A stretch of 64,000 nucleotides of DNA from DATBHW01 sp035307385 (GTDB lineage: Bacteria > Chloroflexota > Ktedonobacteria > Ktedonobacterales > DATBGS01): contig DATGID010000022.1 in the NCBI GenBank assembly GCA_035307385.1, positions 48,164 through 112,163 of the forward strand, written 5' to 3'. Each line of letters begins with the position of its first letter. Positions within the stretch are counted from its first letter, which is position 1. A model generated the notes under the pieces. That model had not been told where the DNA came from. It did no database searches and saw nothing but the letters and a program-made list of their open reading frames with translations. Positions 42,634 to 51,223 of the stretch are shown here, one piece after another. The position numbers and the translations under genes are program-made.

Positions 42634-42973
42634 GGCAAAAGCTCCTTATAGCAAACGTCCGTTCTTGACAAGACACAGAGATTCCACTGGGCGAATCTGC
42701 CAGGGAAACAAAAATCCGGCGGAGTTCATGCCCGCCGGTTGTGTCTCGCGTGAACCAACGTCAGGAGCCGTTCACGAAGCAGCGCTAGAGGAGCGACTGC
42801 GCGGGAGAGGCCAGACGGCAGCGATCACAACGCATCGACGCGGGCATGCTCGCAAAAACATCTGCGCGTGCAACCATCTTCTGCACTCTCCCTTCATTTC
42901 AAGCAAAGCCTCGCGCTTTGCATACATGCTCTACAAATCTGTTCAGGGCTTCATCGCGAAACCCACTGCCGAG
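42634..42973 (-). other. rsgA operon leader, ~340 bases without a gene
   Basis: Between the promoter and the rsgA start there is no supportable ORF. The leader has at least two hairpins on the minus strand: CCGGCGG/CCGCCGG at ~42717-42739, and GTGAAC/GTTCAC at ~42749-42774. No known riboswitch signature was recognised. Confidence 0.5.
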
Positions 42974-43002
42974 AGTATACACAAAAAAGCGGACGGACGC
43001 AA
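42974..43002 (-). promoter_or_regulatory. Promoter of the rsgA operon
   Basis: On the minus strand TTGCGT (43002-42997) and TATACT (42979-42974) are 17 bp apart, giving a long leader. Confidence 0.55.
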
Positions 43003-43039
43003 GGGGTTCAAGAAAAGACGCCTACCGCTCCTCTTTGAG

Positions 43040-43459
43040 TTACTCCCCAACGCCAACTATCCGCTCGTGCTCCGCGAAGCTGCGGATATGGTCCCCTTCA
43101 GCAAAGCTGCGGATCGGCGCACTTTCCATAACATTGTGCTGAGCGCGGTGAGCCACCTGCTTGGCGGGCGCGGCCACTTCAGCGAGGCGCTCCGCTGCTG
43201 CTTTGGTGGCCGCCGCAGCGCGCTCGCTCATCCAGCGCATCATCCCTTCCTGGGTGGGACCGTAGGGCGCGCCACTCTTGAAATATTCCTGCATCCCTGG
43301 CATCTGGCGAGCGGCAATCTGTTCGAGCGCCTCAAGTCCTGCGGGCCGCCCCTCGCGCCGCTCGCCGCGCCCCTCACGCTGAGAGGCCATCGCCTCCAGG
43401 CCACCCATCAGCATCTCGCCCAGAAATCCGCCCAAATCTCCACCATTTTCACCTGGCAT
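43040..43459 (-). CDS. Conserved-looking hypothetical protein
   Basis: 139 residues from ATG 43459 with CGGAGGTG upstream. Not recognised. Glycine/Met-rich start (MPGENGGDLGGFLGEMLMGG), then a strongly helical, Ala- and Arg-rich centre (RAAAATKAAAERLAEVAAPAKQVA) with possible coiled coil, and a tail in which IRSFAE occurs twice. No signal peptide or transmembrane segment. The ribosome binding site and lack of a better frame support it. Confidence 0.55.
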   Translation of the reverse strand: MPGENGGDLGGFLGEMLMGGLEAMASQREGRGERREGRPAGLEALEQIAARQMPGMQEYFKSGAPYGPTQEGMMRWMSERAAAATKAAAERLAEVAAPAKQVAHRAQHNVMESAPIRSFAEGDHIRSFAEHERIVGVGE

Positions 43460-43572
43460 AACCCACCTCCGGTGCTGTGCACTGCTGTGATACAACGCTT
43501 TGGAGCATATGCTACCAGTGGGCAAGGGGGATGTCAAGGGGCCTGCTGCGCTGAACGTCAACAAATTGGCCG

Positions 43573-44250
43573 TTAGTCCAACGGTGTATCGTCGTCGAAC
43601 AGCCCCTCATCTTCTTCTGCCGACCCCTCCTGGTGAAGCCGCTCCCAAAGCTGGCGCACCACCCCGGCAGAGACGCCGTAGCTGAAGCCGCGCCGCAGCA
43701 GAAACCCACCGAGTTGTTTGCGGAACGTTTGATAATCGGCGTTCGTCAGGCCGCGCAGCTTCTTTTGCGCCGCCGCCAGCGCGCGTTCTTCGTCGCGCTC
43801 GGGGGCCACCGTGGCCTCAATTGTCTCGCGGTCCACGCCGCGCTGGCGCAGTTCCGCGCTGAGCGCCCGCGCGCCGCGCGGATTAAACTGCTCGCGGTTC
43901 TCCACCCAGAACTCGGCAAACTGCTGATCGCTCAGCACGCGCATCTCTTCCAGCTTCGCCAGCACCTGCTCGATCAAGGCAGGCGAGACGCGCCGCCCAT
44001 AGAGGTTGCGGCGCACCTCCTCGCGGCTGCGCGGGCGAAAGGTGAGAAAGTTCAAAGCGTGGTCCAGCGTCTGCCGAAAGAGATCAGCGGCGCGCCACTG
44101 CTCCAGTTCCTCCTGGCTTACCTCGCGCCCCACAAACAGCCCAAACTCCAGCACCTGCTCCTCATGCAGCGCTACGGCAAACGCGCCGTCAAGAGAGATC
44201 GAGCGCCGATCTTTTCTTCTGGCCTGAGTTTCAATGGCGGTAATCTTCAT
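43573..44250 (-). CDS. recX: Regulatory protein RecX
   Basis: 225 residues from ATG 44250 (AGGA 6 bp upstream; ATG 44256 also possible). The long antisense-like extension of this frame to 44934 is not coding. RecX features: LDGAFAVALHEEQVLEFGL, then three three-helix repeats, e.g. ALNFLTFRPRSREEVRRNLYGRRVSPALIEQVLAKLEEMRVLSDQQFAEFWVENR and FRKQLGGFLLRRGFSYGVSAGVVRQLWE. RecX limits RecA filament extension. No recA is in the window; the gene diverges from the yihY-like gene. Confidence 0.88.
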   Translation of the reverse strand: MKITAIETQARRKDRRSISLDGAFAVALHEEQVLEFGLFVGREVSQEELEQWRAADLFRQTLDHALNFLTFRPRSREEVRRNLYGRRVSPALIEQVLAKLEEMRVLSDQQFAEFWVENREQFNPRGARALSAELRQRGVDRETIEATVAPERDEERALAAAQKKLRGLTNADYQTFRKQLGGFLLRRGFSYGVSAGVVRQLWERLHQEGSAEEDEGLFDDDTPLD

Positions 44251-44427
44251 GGGCATTCCTGACAGGGAGCATCGGAAAATGTCTATTTCATACACAAGGG
44301 AAAAGATATGCTCCACTATAGCATTCTTTGTGAGGCGCGCAGAATCGGAGTCCCGTGTTGTATAGTGGAGGAACAGAGAAAGCACGCGGCCTGCGTGCGA
44401 GCAAGAGGCAGGCAGAAGAAGGGCAGC

Positions 44428-45372
44428 ATGGCTGGAATGGCGCGCCAGCTTGGGCGCTTTTGGATCAAGATCAACCGCGATTGGATGTTCAACCTGGCCG
44501 GAATGCTCTCCTACAATCTGCTGCTGTCGATCTTTCCCCTCCTCATCCTCTCCATCAGTTTGCTGGGCATCATCTTTCAACACTCCACCAAGGCGTGCTC
44601 CTCCAGCCAGTTCGAGGGACAGATCATCACGAATCTGGCTTCCTTCTTGCCCAGCCAGATCACCGGTGCGCACCGCGAACGGGGCGGCGCAACCTCGATC
44701 ACCACCCTTTGCGCCACGCTCAGCCACGACTCCTTTACGCTGGCGGCGTTCGGCATCATCACCGGCCTGTGGTTCGGCTCGCGGCTCTTTGTCAAGCTGG
44801 AAAATACCCTGGGCGTCATCTTCCGCCTGCGCTCGCGCAGCTTCTGGCAGCAAAATACCATCGCGCTGGGCATGACCATCCTCTTTGCCGTGCTTGGCCC
44901 GCTTTCGGTGCTGGTGACCTTCGCGCCCGAACACTTCTTGCTGCCGCTCGGTGGGCTACACGCGCTTTCCACGCCTGTTGGCAAAGTCATCGGATGGGTC
45001 TGTGGGACGGTCATCGCCTTTCTCTTGATCGAACTGATCTATGTCGTCGTTCCGAATCAGCGCGTGCGCCCCCAGGATGTCTGGCGCGGCGCAAGCGTGG
45101 CGGCGGTCTTGCTTTCAGCGTATGAACTGGTCTTTCCGCTCTACGCTCACTTCATTTCCACCATCCACACCTATGGAGCCATTGCTGGCCTCATGGTGAT
45201 TCTGCTGCTCTTTTTTTATTATTTTGCTGTCATCCTGCTGCTGGGGGCCGAGATCAATTCCTGGTATCTCGGCTACACCGAACCGTCAGGCGATATTGCG
45301 ACCATCCTCTCGCAGTCCGATATGTGGAAACACCAGCGACAGCCCATGAGCCAGGAAAAGCCAGGCACATAG
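44428..45372 (+). CDS. YihY/BrkB-family membrane protein
   Basis: 314 residues from ATG 44428 (AAGAAGGG upstream). Six hydrophobic helices; the first is typical for the family (AGMLSYNLLLSIFPLLILSISLLG), and later GLWFGSRLFVKLENTLGVIFRLR, YVVVPNQRVRPQDVWRGASVAAVLLSAYELVFPLYAHFISTIHTYGAIAGLMVILLLFFYYFAVILLLGAEIN. Formerly misnamed ribonuclease BN; the family's role is unsettled, probably envelope-related. Confidence 0.88.
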   Translation: MAGMARQLGRFWIKINRDWMFNLAGMLSYNLLLSIFPLLILSISLLGIIFQHSTKACSSSQFEGQIITNLASFLPSQITGAHRERGGATSITTLCATLSHDSFTLAAFGIITGLWFGSRLFVKLENTLGVIFRLRSRSFWQQNTIALGMTILFAVLGPLSVLVTFAPEHFLLPLGGLHALSTPVGKVIGWVCGTVIAFLLIELIYVVVPNQRVRPQDVWRGASVAAVLLSAYELVFPLYAHFISTIHTYGAIAGLMVILLLFFYYFAVILLLGAEINSWYLGYTEPSGDIATILSQSDMWKHQRQPMSQEKPGT

Positions 45373-45403
45373 AAGAAGGGTTTTCTCCTTCTACGCGCCT
45401 GGC
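45360..45403. terminator. Hairpin at the end of the yihY-like gene
   Basis: GCCAGGC (45360-45366) pairs with 45397-45403, and AGAAGG (45374-45379) with CCTTCT (45387-45392), spanning the stop codon of one convergent gene and lying 26 bp from the other. Confidence 0.6.
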
Positions 45404-45428
45404 CCTGAACCGTTTCCGTTTCCCAAAC

Positions 45429-46082
45429 TTAGGAGATCGTCGGAGGGGGATTTTGCTGCGCTGTCCCTTGAAAGGGCGGCGGCTGGGGCGCGCCAAACGG
45501 CGGTTGCTGCTGTGTGCCAGCGCCGCCCAGCCCCAGATCGGCAAACAGGTTCTGGACGGTCGGCAAGGCATTTGCGGACACCTGAACGCCCTCGCGCTGC
45601 AAGCCGCGCAGGGTCACCTCGGGCATGTGCTCAATCAACCACTGCTGCATCGCCATTTCGTCGCGCAGATTCAACTGCGCAGTGCGCACCGTCTCAACGT
45701 CACCCAGCGATTGCGCGAGCGTGATCAGTTCGACATACGAGGCAATCTCTAGCTGCTCGCTCGCATATTCATCGCGCGCATTCTTCGCCAGCGGATTGGT
45801 GCGCGAGCCACCGGTTCCACCCAGCACCTGGCCCATGACATTCGAAACCGTTGTCTTGAAGCCCGGCTTGCCTGCGCCCAGGGCATTTAAACGCTGCTCA
45901 ATGCGATCACGATGCAGTTCAGTTTCGCGCAAATGCTGTTCAATTTTCTGCCGAATCACCGGCTCATCTTGCGCATCTTTGGCGTGGTCATTCAGCACCT
46001 GTACCAGATGCGACTCAAGGGCATAGACATCCTCAAGACCTTTGACCAACATCTTGCGGCTGTCGGTATCGGTATTCGCCAT
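45429..46082 (-). CDS. DUF892 (YciE-like) ferritin-like protein
   Basis: 217 residues from ATG 46082 with GGAAGGAG ~10 bp upstream; the ORF extends to 46220 without support. The four-helix ferritin-like core is KMLVKGLEDVYALESHLVQVLNDHAKDAQDEPVIRQKIEQHLRETELHRDRIEQRL, then YASEQLEIASYVELITLAQSLGDVETVRTAQLNLRDEMAMQQWLIEHMP, with metal-ligand-like Glu and His. The C-terminal ~50 residues are Pro/Gln-rich and disordered. The family is linked to stress responses. Divergent from rpsO. Confidence 0.85.
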   Translation of the reverse strand: MANTDTDSRKMLVKGLEDVYALESHLVQVLNDHAKDAQDEPVIRQKIEQHLRETELHRDRIEQRLNALGAGKPGFKTTVSNVMGQVLGGTGGSRTNPLAKNARDEYASEQLEIASYVELITLAQSLGDVETVRTAQLNLRDEMAMQQWLIEHMPEVTLRGLQREGVQVSANALPTVQNLFADLGLGGAGTQQQPPFGAPQPPPFQGTAQQNPPPTIS

Positions 46083-46268
46083 CGGTCTTTCTACTCCTTC
46101 CTGCGGGTCGGTATCCGTGTGGCACATCGGCACATCATTGGGCCAGTGTGCCCTGGTTTCGCCAGGATAGGATTTCCCGTTGCAATGACTGTGCCACTTG
46201 TTCGTCTGGCTTCCTGACATCTGGCGCGAGCCTTCCCCAACGGGGACGATTTTTCCTCCGCAGCGCTA

Positions 46269-46298
46269 TTGTCATAGCCGCGCGCTATATGCTATACT
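46269..46298 (+). promoter_or_regulatory. Promoter of rpsO
   Basis: TTGTCA (46269-46274) and TATACT (46293-46298) with an 18-bp spacer, ~70 bp upstream of the rpsO ATG. Confidence 0.65.
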
Positions 46299-46370
46299 GG
46301 CCCAAGCATCTATGTGCCTGAAGGAAAAGAGAAGCGGGCAACCCAGAACGAAAGAGGTGAATCCCCAGAG

Positions 46371-46658
46371 ATGGCCTTGTCTGTAGAAGAAAAGAGCGAG
46401 ATTATCGCGCAGTATCAAACGCACGAGGGCGACACCGGCTCGCCTGAAGTGCAGATTGCGCTGCTGACCAAGCGTATTCGTGACCTCGATGGGCATACCA
46501 AGGTCCACAAGCACGATGTCCATTCCCGGCGCGGCCTGTTGAAGATGGTCGGCCAGCGGCGGCGGTTGCTAAGTTATCTGAACGAGAATGACCCGGAGCG
46601 CTATCGCGCGCTGGTGACCAGCCTTGGACTCCGGCAGAAACGCACCACAACCCGATAG
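46371..46658 (+). CDS. rpsO: 30S ribosomal protein S15
   Basis: 95 residues, slightly longer than the 88-89 usual. HEGDTGSPEVQIALLTKRIRDLDGHTKVHKHDVHSRRGLLKMVGQRRRLLSYLNENDPERYRALVTSLGLR is fully canonical. AAAGAGGTGA lies upstream of ATG 46371. It binds 16S rRNA early in 30S assembly. The gene precedes pnp as in many bacteria, but with an unusual 827-bp gap. Confidence 0.97.
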   Translation: MALSVEEKSEIIAQYQTHEGDTGSPEVQIALLTKRIRDLDGHTKVHKHDVHSRRGLLKMVGQRRRLLSYLNENDPERYRALVTSLGLRQKRTTTR

Positions 46659-47485
46659 GGGAACGCAGCAACAGGGGAACGCATTTCCAGCGGAAATGGA
46701 TGCTGGTGGCAGTGAACAGAGCACCAGCGTGCCCACACAGGCGGCTACGGCCCTCTCTGTGAACAGGGCAGCCCTTGGATGGAGCTCTCGGCCCAGGGAG
46801 AGGCCGACATTGACGAAGAAAGACGCGCGGAGCCGCGAAGCATTCACATCCGCGCAGGCACGGGCGCACAGCGCCGCAGGCGAATATGCCAAGGCAAGCG
46901 CTCGTTGCCTCAAGCGCCTGCGGGCGCAGTAATGAGTTGACGTGTAGGCGAACGAAGTATTTGACCAGCTTCCCTCAGAAAGCATAGCCTCATTATTCAG
47001 AACAGCAGAGTACGGCGAACAGCAAGCGCCAGGCAGAACAGTAGCAGCAGCGGGCGGAAGGATCGGGGCGGTATGGCAGGCGACGACGACCAGGCGGTCT
47101 TTACATCGAGAGCAGCCGACCAACCAGAAGAATCACACATTCATCTTCACACCAGAGATGCTCTCTCTACAAAGAGCGGCAGTCCTGCCGGATTGGGGAG
47201 GTTTCCACACTCCTCATCACCGCGCAGCAGCAGTGCCCTCTCCTTCTTTGCCCCCCGATCACGGCCCCTCCTTCTTGATCGTCCTGCCCGTCCAGCATCA
47301 GCTTCCAGCCGCTTCAGCGAGGCTCCGCCCCTGCATCTCTGCCAGACAACGGCGCCTGACCGAGCGCCATCCGAACAACCAGACGCCAGTGCCGCTGTGT
47401 GGGCTGGCGCACAAAACACGATATGTTTTTTTCACTCCTCACCAGGAGGTGAGATAGAAGAGGGCATATAATGCCCGGAGGTTCT
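46659..47485 (+). other. Long rpsO-pnp intergenic region without a supportable gene
   Basis: Short overlapping frames on both strands are rich in low-complexity residues and lack ribosome binding sites. Visible hairpins include CATTTC/GAAATG near 46681-46696 and GGAGG/CCTCC-type pairs near 47205 and 47450. No tRNA, RNase P or tmRNA signature was found. It may hold the pnp leader, a known target of autoregulation, or a decayed gene. Confidence 0.5.
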
Positions 47486-49966
47486 ATGATTCATCGTACT
47501 GAAACCGTCATTGGCGGACGGGTTATGAGTATCGAAACTGGCCGCGTCGCCGGTCAGGCGAATGGCGCCGTTCTGGCGCGTTATGGGGATACCGTCATTC
47601 TGGCGACCGTCACCGCCAGCGATGCCCCGCGCGAGGGCGTCGACTTTTTCCCGCTGACCGTCGACGTTGAAGAGCGCATGTATGCCGTGGGCAAGATTCC
47701 CGGCGGCTTCATCAAGCGCGAGGGCCGCCCCACCGAACACAGCATCCTGGCCTGTCGGCTGGCTGATCGCCCGCTGCGCCCGCTCTTTCCCAAGGGCTAT
47801 CGCAACGACGTGCAGGTCGTCATCACCGTGCTTTCTGCCGATCAAGAAAATGACTCTGACATGCTGGGCATCGTGGGCGCTTCTGCCGCGCTGAGTGTCT
47901 CGGATATTCCGTTCGCTGGTCCGGTGGGCGCGGTGCGCGTGGGCTATGTCAACGACGAACTGGTGATCAACCCGCTGGAGTCGCAAATGCCCGACAGCCG
48001 TCTGGACCTTGCCATCGCGGGCACATCCGACGCCGTGATGATGGTCGAGGCGGGCGCGAAGGAACTCCCCGAAGAGATGATGCTGAAGGCTGTGCGCACC
48101 GGGCACGAAGCGCTGCAAGACCTGGTGAAAATGCAGGAAAAGCTGGTGCAGCTTGCCGGAAAGCCCAAGCGGACCTTCGAGACCAGCCAGCCGGACAAAG
48201 AATTGCAAGAAAAGGTCGCCGCTTTTGTGCGCCCACGCTTCGAGAGCGCCGTCAACATCGCCGACAAACACGCGCGCGAAGACGCGCTGGCGGCGGTGGA
48301 AGGCGATCTGCGCGCCACGCTGGGCGCGGAGTATCCCGAGCGCGGCAAAGAGATCACCGGCTTCTACGAAAAAGAACTCAAGCAGTATGTGCGCAACAAC
48401 ATTTTGGACAAGGGGTTGCGCCCCGATGGCCGCGGCCTGACCGATATTCGGCCCATCACCTGCGAGGTCGGGCTGCTCCCAAGGACGCACGGCTCCGGCC
48501 TCTTCACGCGCGGCCAGACGCAGATTCTCAGCGTCGTCACGCTGGGCGCGCCCGGCGACGAGCAGGTGCTGGATGGCCTGGGCGCTGAAGAGAGCAAGCG
48601 CTTCATGCACCATTACAACTTCCCGCCCTATTCCACCGGCGAAACCAAGCCGCTACGTGGCCCTGGCCGCCGCGAGATCGGGCACGGTGCGCTGGCCGAA
48701 CGCGCCGTCGTCGCGGTCATCCCTGGGCAGGATGAGTTCCCCTATACCATCCGCGTTGTTTCCGAAACGCTGTCGTCCAACGGCTCATCTTCGATGGGTT
48801 CGGTGTGCGGCACCACCATGGCGCTGATGGACGCAGGCGTGCCGATCAAAGCGCCAGTGGCGGGCGTCGCCATGGGCCTGATCACCGGCGATGGCGAAAA
48901 CGCTGATCGCTTTGCCATTCTGACTGACATTCAGGGCATGGAAGACGCGCTGGGCGACATGGACTTCAAAGTCGCGGGCACGGCAGATGGGGTCACCGCG
49001 CTCCAGATGGACATCAAGGTCAAGGGCATCACACCGCAAATCATGGAACAGGCCATGAGCCAGGCGCGCGAAGGCCGCATGTTCATCATGGAAAAGATGC
49101 TCGACGCCATCCCGGAGCCGCGAATGGAACTCTCAGCCTATGCGCCACGCATCCAGACGATCAAGATCAATCCTGACAAGATCGGCGCGGTCATTGGCCC
49201 AGGCGGCAAGACCATCCGCAAGATTCAAGAAGAGACCGGCTCGAAGATCGACATCGACGAGGACGGCACGGTGCATATCTCCTGCGTTTCCGAAGATGAT
49301 ATGAACCGGGCGATGGATGCAGTGCGCTCGCTCACCGAAGAGGTCGAGATCGGCAAAATCTATAATGGTGTCGTGCGCCGTCTGGTGGATTTTGGCGCGT
49401 TCGTCGAAATCTTGCCCGGCAAAGAGGGGTTGGTGCGCATCAGCCAGCTTGCTGACTACCACGTGGCCCGCCCCGAAGATGTGGTCTCGGTGGGCGACGA
49501 GATTACCGTCATGGTCATCGAAGTCGATCAGCAGGGGCGCATCAATCTTTCCCGGAGGGCGGCCTTGAGCGGCGAGATTCCCTCACCCGCCGAGCTGGAG
49601 GCTGATCGCCCGCCCAGCGGCGGCGGACGCGGCGGCTTCAATCGCGGCGGTGGTGATCGCGGCGGCTTCAATCGCGGCGACCGTGACCGCGACCGCGGAG
49701 GATATGGCGGTGGTGACCGTGGCGGCTTCAATCGCGGCGGAGATCGTGATCGCGGCGGCTTCAGCGGAGACCGCGGTGGCAATCGCGGCGGCTTTGGCGC
49801 GCCGACTCCTGGCTTTGGCACCGGAGGCATGGGCGGCGGCCAGCGGTCCAGCGGCCCCGGCCAGCGCCGCCCCATGAACCCGGGTTCAGGCGGCCAGGGC
49901 GGCAACCGCGGCGGCTCACAGCAGCGACCAGGGTTCGGACGCTCGCAAGATCGCCGGGGTTGGTAG
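47486..49966 (+). CDS. pnp: Polyribonucleotide nucleotidyltransferase with RGG-rich tail
   Basis: 826 residues from ATG 47486 (CGGAGG 6-10 bp upstream; an in-frame Met at 47471 overlaps that site). Two RNase PH domains: GRVAGQANGAVLARYGDTVILATV and RLADRPLRPLFPKGYRNDVQV in the first; GLLPRTHGSGLFTRGQTQILSVVTLG, SETLSSNGSSSMGSVCGTTMALMDAGVP and DIQGMEDALGDMDFKVAG in the second. Then KH (KIGAVIGPGGKTIRKIQEETG) and S1 (GKIYNGVVRRLVDFGAFVEILPGKEGLVRISQL). After S1, ~110 residues are almost wholly Gly, Arg, Phe, Asn and Asp in RGGFNRGG-type repeats, absent from standard PNPase. It degrades RNA 3' to 5' phosphorolytically. Confidence 0.97.
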   Translation: MIHRTETVIGGRVMSIETGRVAGQANGAVLARYGDTVILATVTASDAPREGVDFFPLTVDVEERMYAVGKIPGGFIKREGRPTEHSILACRLADRPLRPLFPKGYRNDVQVVITVLSADQENDSDMLGIVGASAALSVSDIPFAGPVGAVRVGYVNDELVINPLESQMPDSRLDLAIAGTSDAVMMVEAGAKELPEEMMLKAVRTGHEALQDLVKMQEKLVQLAGKPKRTFETSQPDKELQEKVAAFVRPRFESAVNIADKHAREDALAAVEGDLRATLGAEYPERGKEITGFYEKELKQYVRNNILDKGLRPDGRGLTDIRPITCEVGLLPRTHGSGLFTRGQTQILSVVTLGAPGDEQVLDGLGAEESKRFMHHYNFPPYSTGETKPLRGPGRREIGHGALAERAVVAVIPGQDEFPYTIRVVSETLSSNGSSSMGSVCGTTMALMDAGVPIKAPVAGVAMGLITGDGENADRFAILTDIQGMEDALGDMDFKVAGTADGVTALQMDIKVKGITPQIMEQAMSQAREGRMFIMEKMLDAIPEPRMELSAYAPRIQTIKINPDKIGAVIGPGGKTIRKIQEETGSKIDIDEDGTVHISCVSEDDMNRAMDAVRSLTEEVEIGKIYNGVVRRLVDFGAFVEILPGKEGLVRISQLADYHVARPEDVVSVGDEITVMVIEVDQQGRINLSRRAALSGEIPSPAELEADRPPSGGGRGGFNRGGGDRGGFNRGDRDRDRGGYGGGDRGGFNRGGDRDRGGFSGDRGGNRGGFGAPTPGFGTGGMGGGQRSSGPGQRRPMNPGSGGQGGNRGGSQQRPGFGRSQDRRGW

Positions 49967-50066
49967 GCCATTTCCGCATCGGGGAGGGTGAAAGAGAATA
50001 CCTCCTCAATATTGTCACAGCGCTTGCGTTGTGATAGCATGCCTGCAAAGAACGGATGAGAAGCCC

Positions 50067-50124
50067 GGGGCCAGCAGTGACTGGAGGGAAACCTCCTTAG
50101 GCTGCTGGCTCCTGGCCCTTTTCT
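50067..50124 (+). terminator. Terminator after pnp
   Basis: GCCAGCAG (50070-50077) pairs with CTGCTGGC (50102-50109), with an inner GGAGG/CCTCC hairpin, followed by CCCTTTTCTC. The next gene, ~25 bp on, may be read through it. Confidence 0.6.
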
Positions 50125-50148
50125 CGTCCCAAGCAAAGGGAGTGAGCC

Positions 50149-50769
50149 ATGTCCAGGGAAGAATTGGAGCAAGTCGCTGCGGAAGTCTCTACCTGTCCCA
50201 AGTGCAATCTCTGTAAAACCCGCACGAAAGCGGTTCCTGGCGAGGGCAACCCCAGCGCCAGCATCATGTTGATCGGCGAAGGCCCTGGCTACCATGAAGA
50301 TAAGCAGGGTCGCCCCTTTGTGGGCGCTGCCGGGCAATTTCTGGATGAATTGCTCGCCAGCATCGGCGTCAAGCGCTCCGATGTCTTTATCACCAACGTG
50401 GTAAAATGCCGCCCGCCCGAAAACCGCGACCCCTTGCCCGAAGAAATCTCCGCCTGCGCCCCGTATCTTGACCGCCAGATCGCCGCCATCAACCCCAAGG
50501 TGATCGTCACGCTGGGGCGCTTTTCCATGCAAAAGTTCTTCGCAGGCTCAAGCATCAGTTCCATTCATGGGCGCGCCCGCAAGATCAATGGCCGCATCTG
50601 CGTTCCCATGTATCATCCGGCAGCGGGCCTGCACAAAGCCGAACTGCGCTCGACCATCGTCGAGGACTTCAAGAAGGTCAAACAGGCGCTGGCCGAGGCT
50701 GAACGCCTTTCCGAGTCCGAAAAGCCCAAGCCCCAGGACGACCAGCCTCAGCAGCTTTCGCTGTTCTAA
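50149..50769 (+). CDS. Family 4-type uracil-DNA glycosylase with C-terminal clamp-binding motif
   Basis: 206 residues. The [4Fe-4S]-type UDG is shown by CPKCNLCKTRTKAVPGEG (two Cys), the uracil-site GEGPGYHEDKQGRPFVGAAGQFLD, VVKCRPPENR and SACAPYL (other Cys), TLGRFSM, and the catalytic-loop MYHPAAGL. It removes uracil from DNA in base-excision repair. The protein ends QQLSLF: the pentapeptide QLSLF is the consensus peptide by which bacterial repair proteins bind the beta sliding clamp. AAAGGGAG precedes the ATG. Confidence 0.93.
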   Translation: MSREELEQVAAEVSTCPKCNLCKTRTKAVPGEGNPSASIMLIGEGPGYHEDKQGRPFVGAAGQFLDELLASIGVKRSDVFITNVVKCRPPENRDPLPEEISACAPYLDRQIAAINPKVIVTLGRFSMQKFFAGSSISSIHGRARKINGRICVPMYHPAAGLHKAELRSTIVEDFKKVKQALAEAERLSESEKPKPQDDQPQQLSLF

Positions 50770-50814
50770 AGCAAAGACCGCAGGGTAAAAAACGACCAAG
50801 CGTTTATGATGGTC

Positions 50815-50858
50815 AGGGCAAGCTTACCAACGCCTGAACGTTCGGTAAAGCTTGCCCT
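50815..50858 (+). terminator. Hairpin between UDG and RNase J genes
   Basis: AGGGCAAGCTT and AAGCTTGCCCT form an 11-bp stem with further inner pairing (ACC/GGT, ACG/CGT), ~45 bp after the UDG stop. Confidence 0.72.
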
Positions 50859-50880
50859 TAAGCCTCCTGTGTGCTACAAT
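50852..50880 (+). promoter_or_regulatory. Promoter of the RNase J gene
   Basis: TTGCCC (50852-50857) and TACAAT (50875-50880) with a 17-bp spacer; the -35 overlaps the terminator's right arm. Confidence 0.55.
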
Positions 50881-50884
50881 AGGT

Positions 50885-51223
50885 AGAAAAGCATACTGTT
50901 TGAAGAAGTCTGACAGCCAATCTACATCTCTTTCAAACTGTGCATCCTTTAGGCAACAGAGATTGCCAGATAAACAACACAAACAAACGAAGTGAATACG
51001 CCTGGACATCAGGCGATGGATAGACACATAAAAAGGCGTTTTCCTCGCGCCCGGCGGTGGGCGTGAGTGACAGTATTGATTCGAGGATGTGCTGTAGAAC
51101 AGCGCAATTCGACACAACACATGCAAACAGCTTCGGCTTCTGCCGCCCGCATAGGACGCAGGGCCGGAATATTGAGCAGCCGTAGAGTGAAAGAAGACTC
51201 CACGGCTAGGAGGTTTTTATCTC
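50885..51223 (+). other. Long structured 5' leader of the RNase J gene
   Basis: About 340 bases separate the promoter from the start codon with no ORF. Hairpins include GTTTGAAGA/TCTTTCAAAC (~50898-50941), CGCCTG-gacat-CAGGCG (~51000-51015) and AGCCGT/ACGGCT with inner AGAGT/ACTCC (51178-51207). The last one ends right at the AGGAGG ribosome binding site. Autoregulation by RNase cleavage or ribosome-site masking would be in keeping with rnj and rne leaders in other bacteria. Confidence 0.5.

Noticed and set aside
44251..44934. Upstream extension of the recX frame
   Set aside because: It runs antisense to the yihY-like gene and has no RecX-like residues.
46624..46932. 102-codon frame overlapping rpsO end
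   Set aside because: Low-complexity product, start inside rpsO, no ribosome binding site.
46569..47123. 184-codon minus-strand frame in the rpsO-pnp gap
   Set aside because: Cys/Ala-rich shadow with no Shine-Dalgarno sequence; kept as possible but unsupported.
49600..49960. Short direct repeats that resemble a CRISPR-like array
   Set aside because: They encode the Gly/Arg-rich tail of PNPase in frame; spacers are not unique and unit lengths vary.
51040..51110. GTGAGTGACAG..GATTCGAG resembling a tmRNA T-arm
   Set aside because: No tag reading frame, acceptor stem or CCA end can be paired; part of the rnj leader.
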